Source of the DNA: Flavobacteriales bacterium
GTDB taxonomy: Bacteria > Bacteroidota > Bacteroidia > Flavobacteriales > UBA7430
DNA: 6,050 nucleotides
Direction of reading: 5' to 3'
NCBI GenBank assembly: GCA_002685115.1
Contig: NYWQ01000028.1
Location: 15,618-21,667, forward strand
How positions within the stretch are numbered: the first letter of the stretch is position 1; each line of letters opens with the position of its first letter. Below the pieces are notes generated by a model that was not told the DNA's origin, searched no databases, and saw nothing but the letters and a program-made list of their open reading frames with translations. Of the stretch, positions 5,886 to 6,050 are shown piece by piece. The position numbers and the translations under genes are program-made.

Positions 5886-6050
5886 ATGGAGCATAATACA
5901 ATTATTACAAACGACGCGTCAGTACTTGGATTACTGGTTATTATACTTGCTTTTATATTTTATACTTCTTCTTCCAAAAACCCTTTTTGGACAAAGTTTT
6001 ATACCTATATACCAGCTTTGTTGCTTTGTTATTTTTTACCTTCTATTTTA
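5886..6050 (+). CDS. DUF819-type integral membrane protein, N-terminal fragment (cut by right window edge)
   Basis: Fifty-five codons are open from the ATG at 5886 to the window end with no stop. After a short polar N-terminus (MEHNTIITNDA) there is a hydrophobic segment at about residues 13-27 (VLGLLVIILAFIFYT). A polar turn, SSSKNPFWTKFYT, follows, and a second hydrophobic stretch, YIPALLLCYFLPSIL, begins at about residue 41. The ND..V.GLL, FYTSSS..PFW.KFY and PALLLCYFLPS pattern matches my memory of Bacteroidota DUF819 family proteins, which are polytopic inner-membrane proteins of unknown, possibly transport-related function. Only the first one or two helices are present, so the family call rests on a short segment. 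The gene is on the same strand as pdxJ and the hydrolase, but with a larger gap, so it may be a separate transcription unit. Confidence 0.75.
   Translation, partial: MEHNTIITNDASVLGLLVIILAFIFYTSSSKNPFWTKFYTYIPALLLCYFLPSIL

Overview
The window is a chromosomal housekeeping segment from a member of the Bacteroidota, most likely a Flavobacteriia/Flavobacteriaceae species. Three things point there. The DNA is AT-rich, and starts lack Shine-Dalgarno sequences. Intergenic regions carry TAnnTTTG elements, the -7 box of the Bacteroidota primary sigma factor. The proteins and their order (CBS protein, nadK, DUF6089-type protein, uppS and bamA, divergent from pdxJ and an alpha/beta hydrolase) match the arrangement I know from flavobacteria.

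The left two thirds (1-4275) is one minus-strand cluster. In transcription order it holds a CBS/ACT-like putative sensor protein, NAD kinase, a small exported probable outer-membrane beta-barrel protein (DUF6089-like), undecaprenyl diphosphate synthase, and the N-terminal 372 residues of BamA, which runs off the left edge. Junctions are very tight: 3 nt, 51 nt, 0 nt and 1 nt. The only sizeable gap, before the DUF6089-like gene, contains a perfect TAnnTTTG box, so the envelope genes probably have their own promoter as well as read-through from nadK.

A 75-bp divergent region (4276-4350) carries one perfect TAnnTTTG box on each strand, only 8 bp apart. Rightward it drives pdxJ (pyridoxine 5'-phosphate synthase), whose last 8 bases overlap the start of an alpha/beta hydrolase of the YbfF/ABHD11 type. 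After a 55-bp gap comes the N-terminus of a DUF819-type integral membrane protein, cut by the right edge.

Functionally the window joins cofactor synthesis (NADP, pyridoxal phosphate) with envelope construction (lipid carrier for peptidoglycan, outer-membrane protein insertion). No RNA genes, mobile elements, CRISPR arrays, phage genes or long repeats were seen, and there is no gene-free stretch above 300 bases. I see no convincing undescribed system. The points worth a second look are promoter architecture, a tiny upstream ORF before pdxJ, lineage-specific active-site substitutions, and the uncharacterised DUF6089-like and CBS/ACT-like proteins.
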